From Cucumis sativus (Eukaryota > Streptophyta > Magnoliopsida > Cucurbitales > Cucurbitaceae), in NCBI RefSeq assembly GCF_000004075.3, contig NC_026657.2, positions 992,001 through 1,056,000 of the forward strand: a stretch of 64,000 nt of DNA, given 5' to 3'. Shown piece by piece: positions 12,901 through 24,000 of the stretch. Numbering within the stretch: position 1 is the stretch's first letter; each line of letters begins with the position of its first letter. Position numbers and translations under genes: made by a program. The notes beneath the pieces are model-generated. The model was not told where the DNA came from. It made no database searches and was given only the letters and a program-made list of their open reading frames with translations.

Positions 12901-13990
12901 GGCACTTTCACAATAGTTATATGCTTGTTAAACAAAAATAGACATGTGTCAGATGCTGGTTTGACAATTGAAATCCAAATCTGATACTTGTTGGAACCAA
13001 ACACTTGATAAGCACAAGAAACAATGAACATTCGTGAATATTTTAGAATGAACTACATTAAATACATAACCAGTGTTGATTTTAAATTCTTTATGTTAAG
13101 TAGTTATTTCATTTTAAAACTGATAACATAAAGTGTTAAATCATAAATGCACAATTATCCCAAACTACAACAAGCTTTTAGCAAGAGAATGGTTGAGATG
13201 TATCAAAATAATATACACTTAAAAAATGTACATCCTAATTACATGTACAAGGCTCTAAGCTTTGTCGTCTCCATGTCTCATAAGTCATATCTATGCCCAT
13301 GCTCTTAAATCTACATAAATACATAGCGGGTCCTTAAGAACAAGGTTCAGGGTATTATTTTCCAGCCAGAGAATATTGTTTAAAAAATAAATGCCTTGCC
13401 AAACACAGAAAATCAAATCAAATCTAGAAAGATATACTCGAAATAGCAAAATGTGATTTGGGTTCTCTTTCTTAGTGTTCATCTACTAAACCAACTTGAA
13501 AGAATGAAGATTTGATAAAGTGTTCTTACTACCAGCTAGAATTTCTATCGCTAAATTTGACGATGAGTAAGCAAACAGAACAGTCACCTTCGAAAAACTT
13601 TTCCATTATGTAGCTTCTCTTAGCAATGAGAATCCCTGCCTCCCTTGATCTCTTTTCAAATAACATTTGCAGTAATTGAGAAGCAAAGGCCCACTTCAAT
13701 GGCTTCCGTCTCAGTAATGTCATAAACAGGTCCCGCTGATGCTGGGGACTGATCGATGTCACACTGGCTATGGTATTAGAAAGCCATAATCGAACCTCCG
13801 ACCGTCCTCCACAAGTCAGCAACTTCCATAAAACAGATTCTAATTCACTTAACAGAGAAATTCTCAACTTCTCAGAGCTAACATCCTGTTCGTCATTGAA
13901 GGTGGACTCTTGTAGAAACAGATCGATCATTCTATACCTATACAACTTCCTATTGAACGCTTTCTTTCTCGATTGAGAACCAAAACTCAT
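9992..13990 (-). CDS. Uncharacterised plant protein, 580 residues
   Basis: I do not recognise the family. Three coding exons give a continuous frame: 13990-13533, 12446-11237 and 10066-9992 (1743 nt, 580 residues). The start ATG at 13988-13990 reads MSFGSQSRKKAFNRKLYRYR. Exon 1 uses donor ctg|gtagta (phase 2). Exon 2 begins SVFNDLFSLSMEIPDN after ttttctctag. Exon 2 ends DDYTVPWNA at gct|gtaagt. Exon 3 encodes KDLPEHLSKYCMASWMKWLF and the stop. The protein is mostly alpha-helical with many leucines and no signal peptide. A strongly basic patch (QSKKRKKGGKGRKRRKGNFD) near residue 500 suggests nuclear or nucleolar location. The acceptor of exon 2 is the least certain: an upstream acceptor at about 12473 keeps the same frame and would add nine residues. 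The last exon is short but fits phase and ends cleanly. Function unknown. Confidence 0.75.
10560..10990. other. GC-richer patch inside intron 2 of the 580-residue gene
   Basis: This segment is less AT-rich than its surroundings and contains runs such as 'ccctggtggctgctgtagcc' and 'cagcccagtgggccctacc'. No conserved reading frame is visible. It resembles an old retrotransposon fragment, but I see no PBS, polypurine tract or terminal repeat to prove that. Confidence 0.3.
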
Positions 13991-14639
13991 ACGAAAATGA
14001 ATTCAAGCAGGAATCAAAGACAGGAACGATAACTGGTTGATCAAAGTGTGGCAATCCATTGGTATAGTAAGGATTTAACGACAGAATCTCAAATTCATAC
14101 CGATTCTAGCGTGAAATCGTAGCTAAATTTCTTGATTTTCCAATCGCTGCTTCCTGAAATTTCAAAATCGCCGGGACCAGCTTCAGCAATACTATTCCAC
14201 TTTCCAACTTCCTTCTGTTTCCCAGCTCTATTCTTTTGTATATCCTTCCAACAATTTAGAGAAATTATTTTAAAGCAAAACTTTTATAGCTATAGAATTT
14301 TTGTTTTTTGGGTTTTCTCAAAAATGAAAAAAGAAAAGACAAAATATCTTTTACAGTTTTCTTTTTGAGGTTTCAAATCATATATTTCCATATTAGTACA
14401 TACAAATGTCAATTGAACAAATGTTTGAATAATATAACTACAGATACTTATAGACATCGATGTATATATACATTAGATCAGTATCTCTCTATGTTTATTG
14501 GTGATGTTTATTATATTAAATTGACAAAAAGCTTATAAGTTATTTTGATGTTATAATTGATATAATTTACATGTGAGAGGTGAGAAGTTCGATCCTCTTT
14601 TTCGTTGTAATTGTACTAACAAGATTTTAGTTATTTTAA

Positions 14640-15500
14640 AATATAGCAAAATTAATCAAAATATTTACAAACATTGCAAAATATCATTGATAGATACCAT
14701 ATTGCTATCGTCTATCAATGTTGTTAGAAACCGATGGTATCTATGACTCTATACCACTAGTAGACAGTGAAATTTTGCTATATTCCTAAAGTATTTTTAA
14801 TAATGTTATCATTAAGAGGAAAAACTCCATCGTACGTTGTCTCAAATATTTATCTACAATTTGTAATTTTGTATTTTGCACTATAATAAATCCTATATAC
14901 AAACATGATTAACCATTTTAATTTAAATGAAAAAAATCTATCGCTTATAGATCATGTTGTAAATATTTGTCTATCATCCATAAACCATAAAAATCTATCA
15001 CTATAGAATTCTATCAATATATTTGAAGTTTATCACCGTTAGATTTTAGTGCGTATATATATAGTTTTGTTTACAATGTTGCCAATGTAATTTGACTATC
15101 CTATAATTTCGGGATAATTGCAAATTTAGCAATTAAATTCAAAATAATTAAGTATATAACAACATTTTAAAAAATTTACAAATATAACAATATCTGTCCA
15201 ATTCTATCAATTATAGAAGTCTATCATGCATAGACCGTATTGTAAATATTGAAGTATCATTGATAGACCATATCAGTCTATCGTCAATATAAGTTTGCTA
15301 TAGTTTTGCTATATTTACAAAATTTTTAAATATTACAATATAATTTAGGGATGATTGTAAATTTAGCAATTAAATGCAAAATAATTAAGTATATAGCACC
15401 ATTTTAAGAAAATGCAAATATAACAAAGTTTGTCAAATTCTATAAATGATAAAATAATAGACTATATTATATATATTGGTCTATACAAATTTACAAGCGA
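14640..15500. repeat. Cluster of 'gatagac'-type dispersed repeats
   Basis: The block is built of recurring phrases: 'tagcaaaat', 'gtctatcaatg', 'gatagacca', 'tttgctatatttacaaa'. Two clear direct copies begin at 15111 (gggataattgcaaatttagc) and 15348 (gggatgattgtaaatttagc), 237 bp apart. Related phrases recur at about 28680, 30740, 36650, 54390 and 57300. It is a dispersed non-coding repeat family, class unknown. Confidence 0.6.
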
Positions 15501-15557
15501 TACAAGTCTACCAAGTTTATCAACCATAATTCTGGATTCGTATGAAAACGGATGGGC

Positions 15558-15603
15558 AGCCCAATGTATTAGGCCCAACAAAATTGAACTGGGCTTCGGC
15601 CCA
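15558..15603. promoter_or_regulatory. Cluster of four site II (TGGGCC/T) elements upstream of the bZIP gene
   Basis: TGGGCT/TGGGCC hexamers occur at 15558-15563 (-), 15572-15577 (-), 15590-15595 (+) and 15598-15603 (-). Site II elements are known binding sites of TCP factors and are common in promoters of growth-related plant genes. The spacing and the position just before a CT-rich leader suggest a proximal promoter. Function is inferred. Confidence 0.55.
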
Positions 15604-16352
15604 GGAATATCGGTCATGCCGAAGGAATGAGAGAGGGAGAGAGAGAATGGAGTGGCGTGGCTTGCCCTGAGGCTGAAGGGCGAGACGGCGATTTCGCAAC
15701 TTTTCCTGAGAGAGAAAGAGAAAGAGAAAGAACAGTAACTCCGTACGACGACTCTCATCGTCAAATCTCTTGTAATTTCCACTTCTGATCTTTTCATTTC
15801 CCAGACACAAAATCGAAAGCTTCAATCTTTCTTTCAATTTCTGTCTCCCTTCATTCATCTCAACTTTGTTTCTCTTCAATTCTTCGCTCCGCTGTTCTTA
15901 CTCATCCTCTAATTCCTACCTCCTTTCGTCATTTGATCACCTTTCGAGGCTCAGAATCGAGTCTCGAATTCTTCTCCTCCAGGGGTTTTTTTGAAGTTTC
16001 GACTTTTGGTAAGTGAAATGCTCCTTCTTGTTTAAATTTGAATTGTGAGTGATGTCGTGTTTTTGTTTATTCCCCCATTTTTGTTAGGGTTTTTGGTTTT
16101 GTTCGTTATTGTTTAGCTTCATGCATGTTGGAAATGGATAGTGTGCTTGTTTTCCTAGCAACTTCGCAGCTCAAACGGAATTCTGAATTGTGGGAATTAT
16201 TTTGTTTTTATCTTCTCATTCGATTTGTACCGGACTTTAAAATTTGAAGTTGTTGATTTTTGTTAAAGGAAATTCATCACCGTTAGGTTGCGGCTCGTTC
16301 AGTTTAGAGTGTTGCAGAGATTAGGATTCGTGTTGTTGGAAAGGCTTGGAGG

Positions 16353-16370
16353 ATGGCTGGAAGATGGTGA
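16353..16370 (+). promoter_or_regulatory. Upstream ORF 1 of the bZIP gene (MAGRW)
   Basis: A six-codon ORF including the stop starts at 16353, ten bases before the main ATG after its own stop. It is fully upstream of the coding sequence. Whether it lies in the mature leader depends on the leader intron acceptor, but all likely acceptors are upstream of it. Confidence 0.5.
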
Positions 16371-16393
16371 AGCAGAACCATGAGTGGCAGTGA
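16364..16393 (+). promoter_or_regulatory. Upstream ORF 2 overlapping the bZIP start codon (MVKQNHEWQ)
   Basis: This ten-codon ORF starts at 16364 and ends at 16393. It overlaps the main ATG (16380) in a different frame. A ribosome translating it cannot reinitiate at 16380 without moving back, so it could lower translation of the main frame. Its own ATG context (aagATGg) is favourable. Confidence 0.5.
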
Positions 16394-19300
16394 GATGGAG
16401 AAACCACCAAAAGACAGGGAGACGAAGACACCGCCTCCTACTACTACACAGGTTTATTTTAGGCTTATTTTGGAGTTTTATTTTATTTGTTAAGTGAAAT
16501 ATGTGTGTGTATTTTATTGTGTTCCTATAACGACCAAGTTATTCTTAAATAAAAATATGGGCTGAGAGACAAGTAAATATCAAGATCAAATTAGTGTTGA
16601 GTGTTAAATGGAACCATTTTTCTTCCTCTGCAGAACTGTTCTATTAAAAAAAACTTAGAATTTGTATGACAGAAACAAGCGTATGAGCAAACAGTTTGCT
16701 AGAAGCATACCTCAAATTAGTATATGTGTTCAAAGGAACCTGATCACGGATCCAGTTTGTAAAACAACTTAAATTTTCTATCAAGTATCACAACATGGGC
16801 CTCAGTCTATAAAGTTTGTTTTACAGGAGCAGACTACAACCACTAGTGCTGGCACGGTTAATCCTGATTGGTCGGGTTTTCAGGTTACACTTTGGCAAAA
16901 GCTTTTAGTTTAATAATCTTGTATTTTGGGATGGCATTGTGGTTAGATTGTTACATATATACATATAAGTATATACACATGTATTTATTTTTTTTGGTTT
17001 TCAGGCATATTCACCTATTCCTCCGCATGGTTTCTTGGCGTCAAGCCCCCAGGCTCACCCATATATGTGGGGAGTTCAGGTACATGTACCACCACTGGAA
17101 TGATAGATCAGTTTTTAGTCCTCCTCCTCCTATTCATCTTCTTCTTATTATTAGTATTATTAGTATTTTAGTTAAGGCACTAGTAACGTACTTGTGGATC
17201 ATGGCGTTAAGGCTGTGTCTCTTAAATGAACTTTTCTGGAAACTTTATGCTATTGCTACACGTGACATGTCAATGCTCGATCATGAAGCTTTTTTGTCCT
17301 GGCTTTACTGAGTTATAGTGAAGTTTTGATTTTAACAAAAGGGTTGCAATGGATGTTTAGATCAGTCAATGAATATAGAGAATACAATATCCTTCATCAT
17401 CTGTAAATTGGCTCTTGCTTCTTTATTTTCCTTCTCCTGATTTATTGAGCTACCTTTGTAACTTTTTGTAAGGATAATTTGCTTTAGTTTTTGTCTTAAA
17501 TTCCATTTGGTAGCATTTCAGATGTTTATCTCTGTGGGTTGGAAATTAGAAAGCGCTTCTTTAATTTCTAACTTTTAGTTCAGAGCATTGGAATTGGCTG
17601 ATTCATGGCTTCCAGAAATCTTCTCTTTTCCTTTTTCCTTTTAGGAAAGAAGTGCATCGTGTGTTTATCTAAACATGAGTTTTTACTTGCAGCATATTAT
17701 GCCTCCTTATGGCACGCCTCCACATCCATATGTTGCAATGTATCCACCTGGTGGCATATATGCTCACCCTTCCATGCCCCCGGTATTTCTTGGCATGATG
17801 GTTTTATATTTTTTTTAAATTACGTTCAAAACTTCTATATTATGCTTTGTCTGACGCTTCTGCTTTAATTGTATGCTACATTCCAACATGTATAACAGGG
17901 ATCATATCCTTTTAGCCCATTTGCAATGCCTTCTCCGAATGGCGTCACTGAGGCCTCTGTGAGTTTCCTCTTTATTTTATAATGATGTATAATTGTCTTT
18001 AAGCGGGTAAAAATGACATGTGAAGACGTATATAGGGTAATACAGCAGGAAGTTTGGAGGGAGACGTTAAGCCACCTGAAGTAAAGGAAAAGTTGCCAAT
18101 TAAAAGATCGAAAGGAAGTTTGGGCAGTTTGAACATGATTACAGGGAAGAACAATGAGCTGGGTAAAACATCTGGAACATCTGCCAACGGAGCATACTCT
18201 AAGAGGTTGTTTAACTTTTCTATAAATTTCTTATCATTTCCTAAAGAAGAAGAGAAGAAAAAGAAAATACAAAAGAGAAAACGAAAACTGTTTCTTTGAA
18301 GTTTCATACCTAAATTATCAAAATAATGTCATAACCACTCGGGCCTTTTTCTGTGCTTTTGTTTTTTTGGGTGGGAGAGGAAACTCTGCAATTGAGTGAA
18401 CATTTATCATGGTTGTGAGGACTGACTAACATGGGAAATTCTAGATTTTTAATGCAGTGGTGATTGAACAAGAATATAGATGGTTCATAAAAACTTCACT
18501 TTCTTCAGAACTGTAGTCCTACAAATTTTTTGATGGGTCATTGGACCCTTTGGACCTTTGGTGATTTTAATCTGACCTGGTTTTGTAGTGCTGAGAGTGG
18601 CAGTGAAGGTACAAGTGAAGGAAGTGATGCCAATTCTCAAAATGTAAGTAGTGGTCATTGCTTATCTATTGACATTTTCCTCTCTAATGGATCAATTTAT
18701 TTATTTTTGGATGTGGCTTAGATAGATTCTGTTTCTGTAGTTGAGTCAAATGTTGTTATGGGTTTTTTTTAGACTGTCAGAAGAAATGAAGTATAAGTAG
18801 TCAACCCCCTGATTTCTTTCAACTGAGGAAACCTGAGAATGAAAGTTAGAGAGTTCGTATAAGTCGAGTTGGAATGTTAAACTAGATTGATTGAGGGGGA
18901 AAATGAAATGAGAGAGTGGAAAGTATGTTGATACTGCTTATTACTTGGATAGTTGTGATGCCAAATTTGTTTGGTTGCCATTTTTTTCCAACTGTTTTTC
19001 CAGTCTTTCTTTCTAGATAAATTGATTGTGTAGTATTTTAATTTTGTAGGAATCACAACCTAAGTTAGGTTCCAGGCAAGACAGTTTGGAAGGTTTGGTT
19101 CTTTTTTCTTTGGTCTTGACAATATCTCATGTCAGACATGGTAAAAAAAAAAATGCATCTTCCTGTTGCAGTTGAAGTATCTCAGAACGGTAACTCAGTG
19201 CATGGTACTCAAAATGGAGGATCTAATACTCAGGCTATGGCTGTCATCCCATTGGCAACTGCTGGGGCCCCAGGAGTTGTTCCCGGTCCAACAACCAACT

Positions 19301-20203
19301 TAAATATTGGAATGGACTATTGGGGCGCATCATCCGCTATCCCTGCAATGCGTGGGAAGGTTCAATCAACTCCAGTTGCTGGAGGACTAGTTACCACTGG
19401 ATCTCGGGATAGCATACAGTCACAGCTTTGGCTGCAGGTAAGCTCTAATATAATTCAAAATCTTGGACTTCAAAGTCGAAAAAAAAAAGAATAATGATCA
19501 AATTTTGGATTTAGGATGAGAGAGAGCTTAAAAGACAGAGAAGAAAGCAATCAAATAGAGAATCTGCACGACGATCCCGGTTACGCAAGCAGGTATTGAA
19601 AAGCTTCTGGAAACTATTAATCTCGTTGGTAAACCTGGTTTCTCGTGTTCTCCTATAACCATTGGTCCTGAACTCATGTTTTTCAGGCAGAATGTGATGA
19701 ATTAGCCCACCGAGCAGAAGCCTTACAAGAAGAAAATGCCAGTCTTAGGTCTGAAGTTAACCGGATAAGGAGTGAATATGAACAGCTACTTTCGGAGAAC
19801 GCTTCTCTGAAGGTAATACTGAAAATATTTATTTTCCTATTTCTCAATTTATTCTCAGTCAACATGTCGTCTCACCCTGACCATCACACTTCATTACTAA
19901 TTACTTTATGATGTTGATATCTATATATATATAAATAATTAATTACTTTATGTACATAGTATATATACAAAATGGAGCAAGCTGTTCTTTGAATAATATT
20001 GTAATCTATTTCATCGTACATGCAGTTACCCCCCCTCCCCCCATCCCCATCTTATAGGCTAGATTTTGTTTATGCAGGAAAGACTCGGAGAAGTTTCGGG
20101 AAACGAAGAACTAAGGACCAGCAGGAATGGCCAGCGTACAAATAATGAAACCACCACAAAAACTACAGAGTCAGAGGTCGTGCAAGTTGGTAACAAGAAT
20201 TGA
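16380..20203 (+). CDS. bZIP16: bZIP16/bZIP68-type G-box binding transcription factor
   Basis: Group G bZIP factor that binds G-box (CACGTG) promoters in light and stress responses. Twelve coding exons: 16380-16451, 16827-16883, 17005-17079, 17693-17782, 17899-17958, 18036-18205, 18589-18643, 19050-19092, 19172-19437, 19515-19592, 19687-19812 and 20078-20203 (1218 nt, 405 residues). The N-terminal MFMR proline-rich region has [37 protein letters not shown] and [16 protein letters not shown] conserved middle block reads [20 protein letters not shown]. The basic region is at about 299-322 ([17 protein letters not shown]-x7-R pattern). A leucine zipper with heptad positions follows, to about 364. 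A Cys at position 325 (AECDEL) corresponds to the redox-sensitive Cys reported for bZIP16/bZIP68. The exact paralogue (16 or 68) is not settled. Two upstream ORFs precede the start. Confidence 0.93.
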
Positions 20204-21048
20204 ATCTTCCCTCCCTGCTTGCTGCTGCATTTTTTAGGCGCATAACCTTAACTAATTTGTCAACAACCCCAAAATTTTAGTTCTCATGGCTTGTAGTGTA
20301 GTTGAGTTATTATGTAAGCTGCTGACCTGTTATAGTTTTAGGACTATTTACTCCTGTGATCAATTAATTATATCTCTATGATGGGGTGTATCCTTAACTT
20401 GTCAAAGCCCCCAAAGATTAGATATTTGGTGTGTGAAAGTATTCTTGTAGCATGTACACTTTCACTTTAGCTTCTGTACTAAAACCATCCACATTAATTG
20501 TTAACTTGGAGAAAAAAATTAATATATCTGGCGAAGGCTTTACTTGTTTGTACTTTTCTTATCTGTATTTGTGGTTTTTCTTCTTGAAATTTGGTTGACC
20601 ATCCTGATTTGACACAATTATTTTTTCAGTGTTTTTCTTGTTGGACACAAATGTTGTAGGAGCAACCATTTTTGTTTTTGTTTTTATTCTCATTTCATCC
20701 AATAGACTGATTAAGATTCATGTAAGATCAAACAAAGGAGTGGTGGGCGAACTCAAGCATAGCTCAACAAACAAGGAAATCAATATGCCACCATGATCCT
20801 ACGATCACGATTTGATGATATAAATGATGACATTGGGATATTGAGAAGGGCTAGTTTTCACATTCTGAAGATAACAAATTGAAAGGAATAATATAATTAA
20901 ATAAAATCTTCTTCCCCCCAAAGAATTTATCTGATAAAAATACTCTCTTCCTCTTGTTCTATAAAGCTACTGCACAATTTTAGAAAGGGGTGTTAATAAA
21001 AGCAAAGCATTCTATACAAACCCACCATTGAAAAATCCTTCCCTTTTC
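20204..21048. other. Convergent 3' region between bZIP and hydrolase genes
   Basis: About 845 bp separates the two stops. The first ~350 bases are T-rich and probably the bZIP 3' UTR (several AATTAATT/AATAAT-type signals). The last ~200 bases are probably the 3' UTR of the hydrolase gene. No other gene is visible. Confidence 0.5.
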
Positions 21049-24000
21049 TCACTCATTGGACGACCTTCTTTCACAACAGCAGCTCCATTGAAAACAGCTG
21101 CTACAACAACAGTCACTGCTGCATCTCCATTGCAAACAACTAGTGCAGCAGCAGCATTTCCAACTAAAGCAATTAGTGGACGGGCAGCTGAAGCAGCACC
21201 TCAGCGTCGGGCATTTCGGGCATCTAGGTTTACAGGATGCAGGACATTTCAACCGTACTGAGCAGCAACTCGCACAGCTTGGTCTCGAGCATTTTGGTTG
21301 CCAACATTTGACTTTGCAGCACCATCCATGACAAGAAACTGAACAACAACAGGATCTTTTTTGCAGGTCAAGAGTTTGTCGAATTCTTTTAAGGCGAATT
21401 TTTGTGGTTATGTTCTCCATTTCGTGAATGAACTTGCAAAGATGGCGGATATAGTCAGGATAAAGTTCTAAGTTGCAGTGTCCTCCTCCTTTTATCCATA
21501 GAGGGTCGTATGGTTCTCTCGACATTTTCCATAATCCATTTCCATGGAGCCAATTGACAACATCATCTTCGGTGCCCTGCGAATTACATTCGAAAACATC
21601 AAAAGTCACAAATTTATACAGCAATTGGATGGTGGAATCCAAAAACTCCATTCTTACATCCTAGATGAAACTCATCGACATTGATACAACAATTGATTGG
21701 GTAATTAGAGCCATTTTATGATATGTTACCACAAAGTCAGTGATTAAGTGACAGGAAAAGGAATAGTTATCCATACATATATTCACGTACGCCGAAACGC
21801 ACCCGACAATCTAATCAAACATCCGGTTCGAAACCACTGGGAACAAGTTCGAGTTGAAGCAAAGTGAAAAATGTTGTTAATTGCTTTATGTTTAAGTTAA
21901 TTTCCTAGTATATTCATGAAAGATATCCAAAAGAGAGAATGAGAGAATGAACTTACATGTATTACAAGCACAGGACACTTCACCTTCTTAATTTTATTAA
22001 TGTTCTGCAAGAAAAGAGAGAACTCACAAGCTTAATGCACAGATGAAAGTATCAAATCCATAAATGTCGAAGATAGGCATGTTACCTTATAAATATCAAA
22101 GCAAAAGGTGAACTTAACGTGACATAGAACTCGTAGACCTGAAAGGATCGCGCTATGCAGGACGACACCCCTCAACCTCGGCAATTTAGAAGCCAAATGC
22201 AATGTTGGTCCACTTCCAACAGACTGTCCATACAAGATCAAATCTTCTTGGCTAACTCCGTACTCGGTTTCAAGGCACTCGTACACTGCTTCGATATCAG
22301 CATACGTATTCGATTCGCTAGGCTGGATTTCACAAATAACGTTAATTCAACTAGCCAACAGCGACTGCAATTTAAGTTTTTGGTAGACAGCATAGAGCAA
22401 TGATAAAAAACTGAACGAGAGCTAGCTAATTCAGCCTTCTAACAATGATCCAACCTTTTTTGTAACGAGCGCCAATGAATCATCGTCACAAAAGGCTCGA
22501 ATAAAATGCTAAGGAGTTCAAATTCATCAAAATTTCATTCACAAGCAGCCTAGATTACTGCCCTTGTATTTTGGGTTAATCTCATGCCCTCGTCAAACCG
22601 CAATTTTTTTGACGTGACGCAGAAATGTTAAGTCTTACCCTTTCATTTCTAGATTTTGTTTGTAACAGGTTTTAAACACTTTATCACAACTTCAACAAAT
22701 TGAAATCAATGTAGAGATTAACCCCTAAACACTAAACTCACAAACAGTCAAATCTAAGGCATAAACTGTTTACTTAAATGATAGAGTCAAATACAACAGA
22801 TTGGGGTGTAGAGTGAAACAGCAACATACCTTACCAGTTGAAGCTCCATAGCCAGAATAGTCGTATCTGCATAAAAAGATTACAAAAAGTTTAGATACGA
22901 AAACATGTAAGCATGTAACAGGCGAAAACAACCAAATCCATCGAAATAGTACCAAAAAAAGCTCAACAAAATCCATAGCAAATGAAAACAGGTCCGAGAT
23001 TATGGTATAATGTCTTAGTGCAACATTTTTTTGCAACAACCATGACTGCTTAAGGCAACTTACGCACACTTGGACTAATTATCTCAAAGGTCCAACGATC
23101 ATAACATACAACATTCGACTCCAAGAAACTAGTAGAATTCAATATTCTGAGTAAACAACCAGAAAAACGCACATCTCGTTCTTCCGACTACTCGACCAAA
23201 ACTATGGTTGTTACATGTAAACCAACAAATAGGACAATTACATAAATGTCAGTAAGTTTATAAAACAAAATTTCTAGAAAACAAAAGTTGAGTAATTGAA
23301 ATTTATTCCAAAAGAGAAAAAAATCATATTATATGGAAAAGGAAAGCAAATCTTGAGAGAAAAGAAGAATGGAAAAGGAAGTAAAAAGCAAAAGTTTCAC
23401 AGAACTCCATCAAAAGAAAAAAAAAATCACATTTTGCAACTAAAAGAGGAGAGAAAATGGGTGCTTTTTTTCAGGGGAAAAGGTAAGAAAGAAGGTTAAA
23501 AAAATGACCTGAAAAAGAAACCAACTTTGGAACTATTAAACTAACCCTTCTCTTGTTTCACTTTACACTTTCCACTCAATCATCTATGTGGTAAATAATT
23601 GATGTAAAAATGTAAAATCTTCAAACACAAATGCAAAAACAACAGTAAATTTCAAAATCCCATTCGGATGAAACATTCAAAAGTAAAAGGAAAAAGAGAG
23701 GATTGAACCCAGTAATAACTAAAGCCTTCTAATTTCTATTTTCTTTTTTTAAATGACAGAGAAAGAGAAGCCACGGCCAAAAATAGAAACAAAGTTCCAT
23801 AAATCAGAATAAAGTGAAAGAGAAGATTGAACCCATGAGATTGAAACCAATTTCATAAAATAAAAAAGATAAAAAAAAATCCTTGTAAGTATCAAACATG
23901 GCAGAGAAAGAGAAACAATAGCCACACAAAAGAAAAAGTTAAGAAAACCCTCCAGTTCTCAAAGTAATAAAACTCCAAAAAAAGCTTCAACAAAAACAGA

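Larger units (their letters stand above)
13991..16379. other. Divergent promoter region and repeat block between the 580-residue gene and the bZIP gene
   Basis: The first ~250 bases are the promoter and 5' UTR of the minus-strand gene. A block of 'gatagac' repeats fills about 14640-15500. From 15540 the DNA is richer in GC and carries clustered GGCCCA/TGGGCT motifs. The bZIP 5' leader follows, with a donor tttg|gtaagt at 16009 marking a leader intron. Acceptors at 16286, 16305 or 16316 are all possible. Confidence 0.55.

Noticed and set aside
21028..21331. Open frames antisense to the cysteine-rich tail
   Set aside because: They are mirror images of repeated TGC/TGT codons (reading as Ala/Gln-rich) and have no independent support.
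21049..21357. Tail interpreted as a fused metallothionein
   Set aside because: The CC/CCC pattern, Trp and Pro content do not fit plant metallothionein spacing; left as an unexplained Cys-rich tail.
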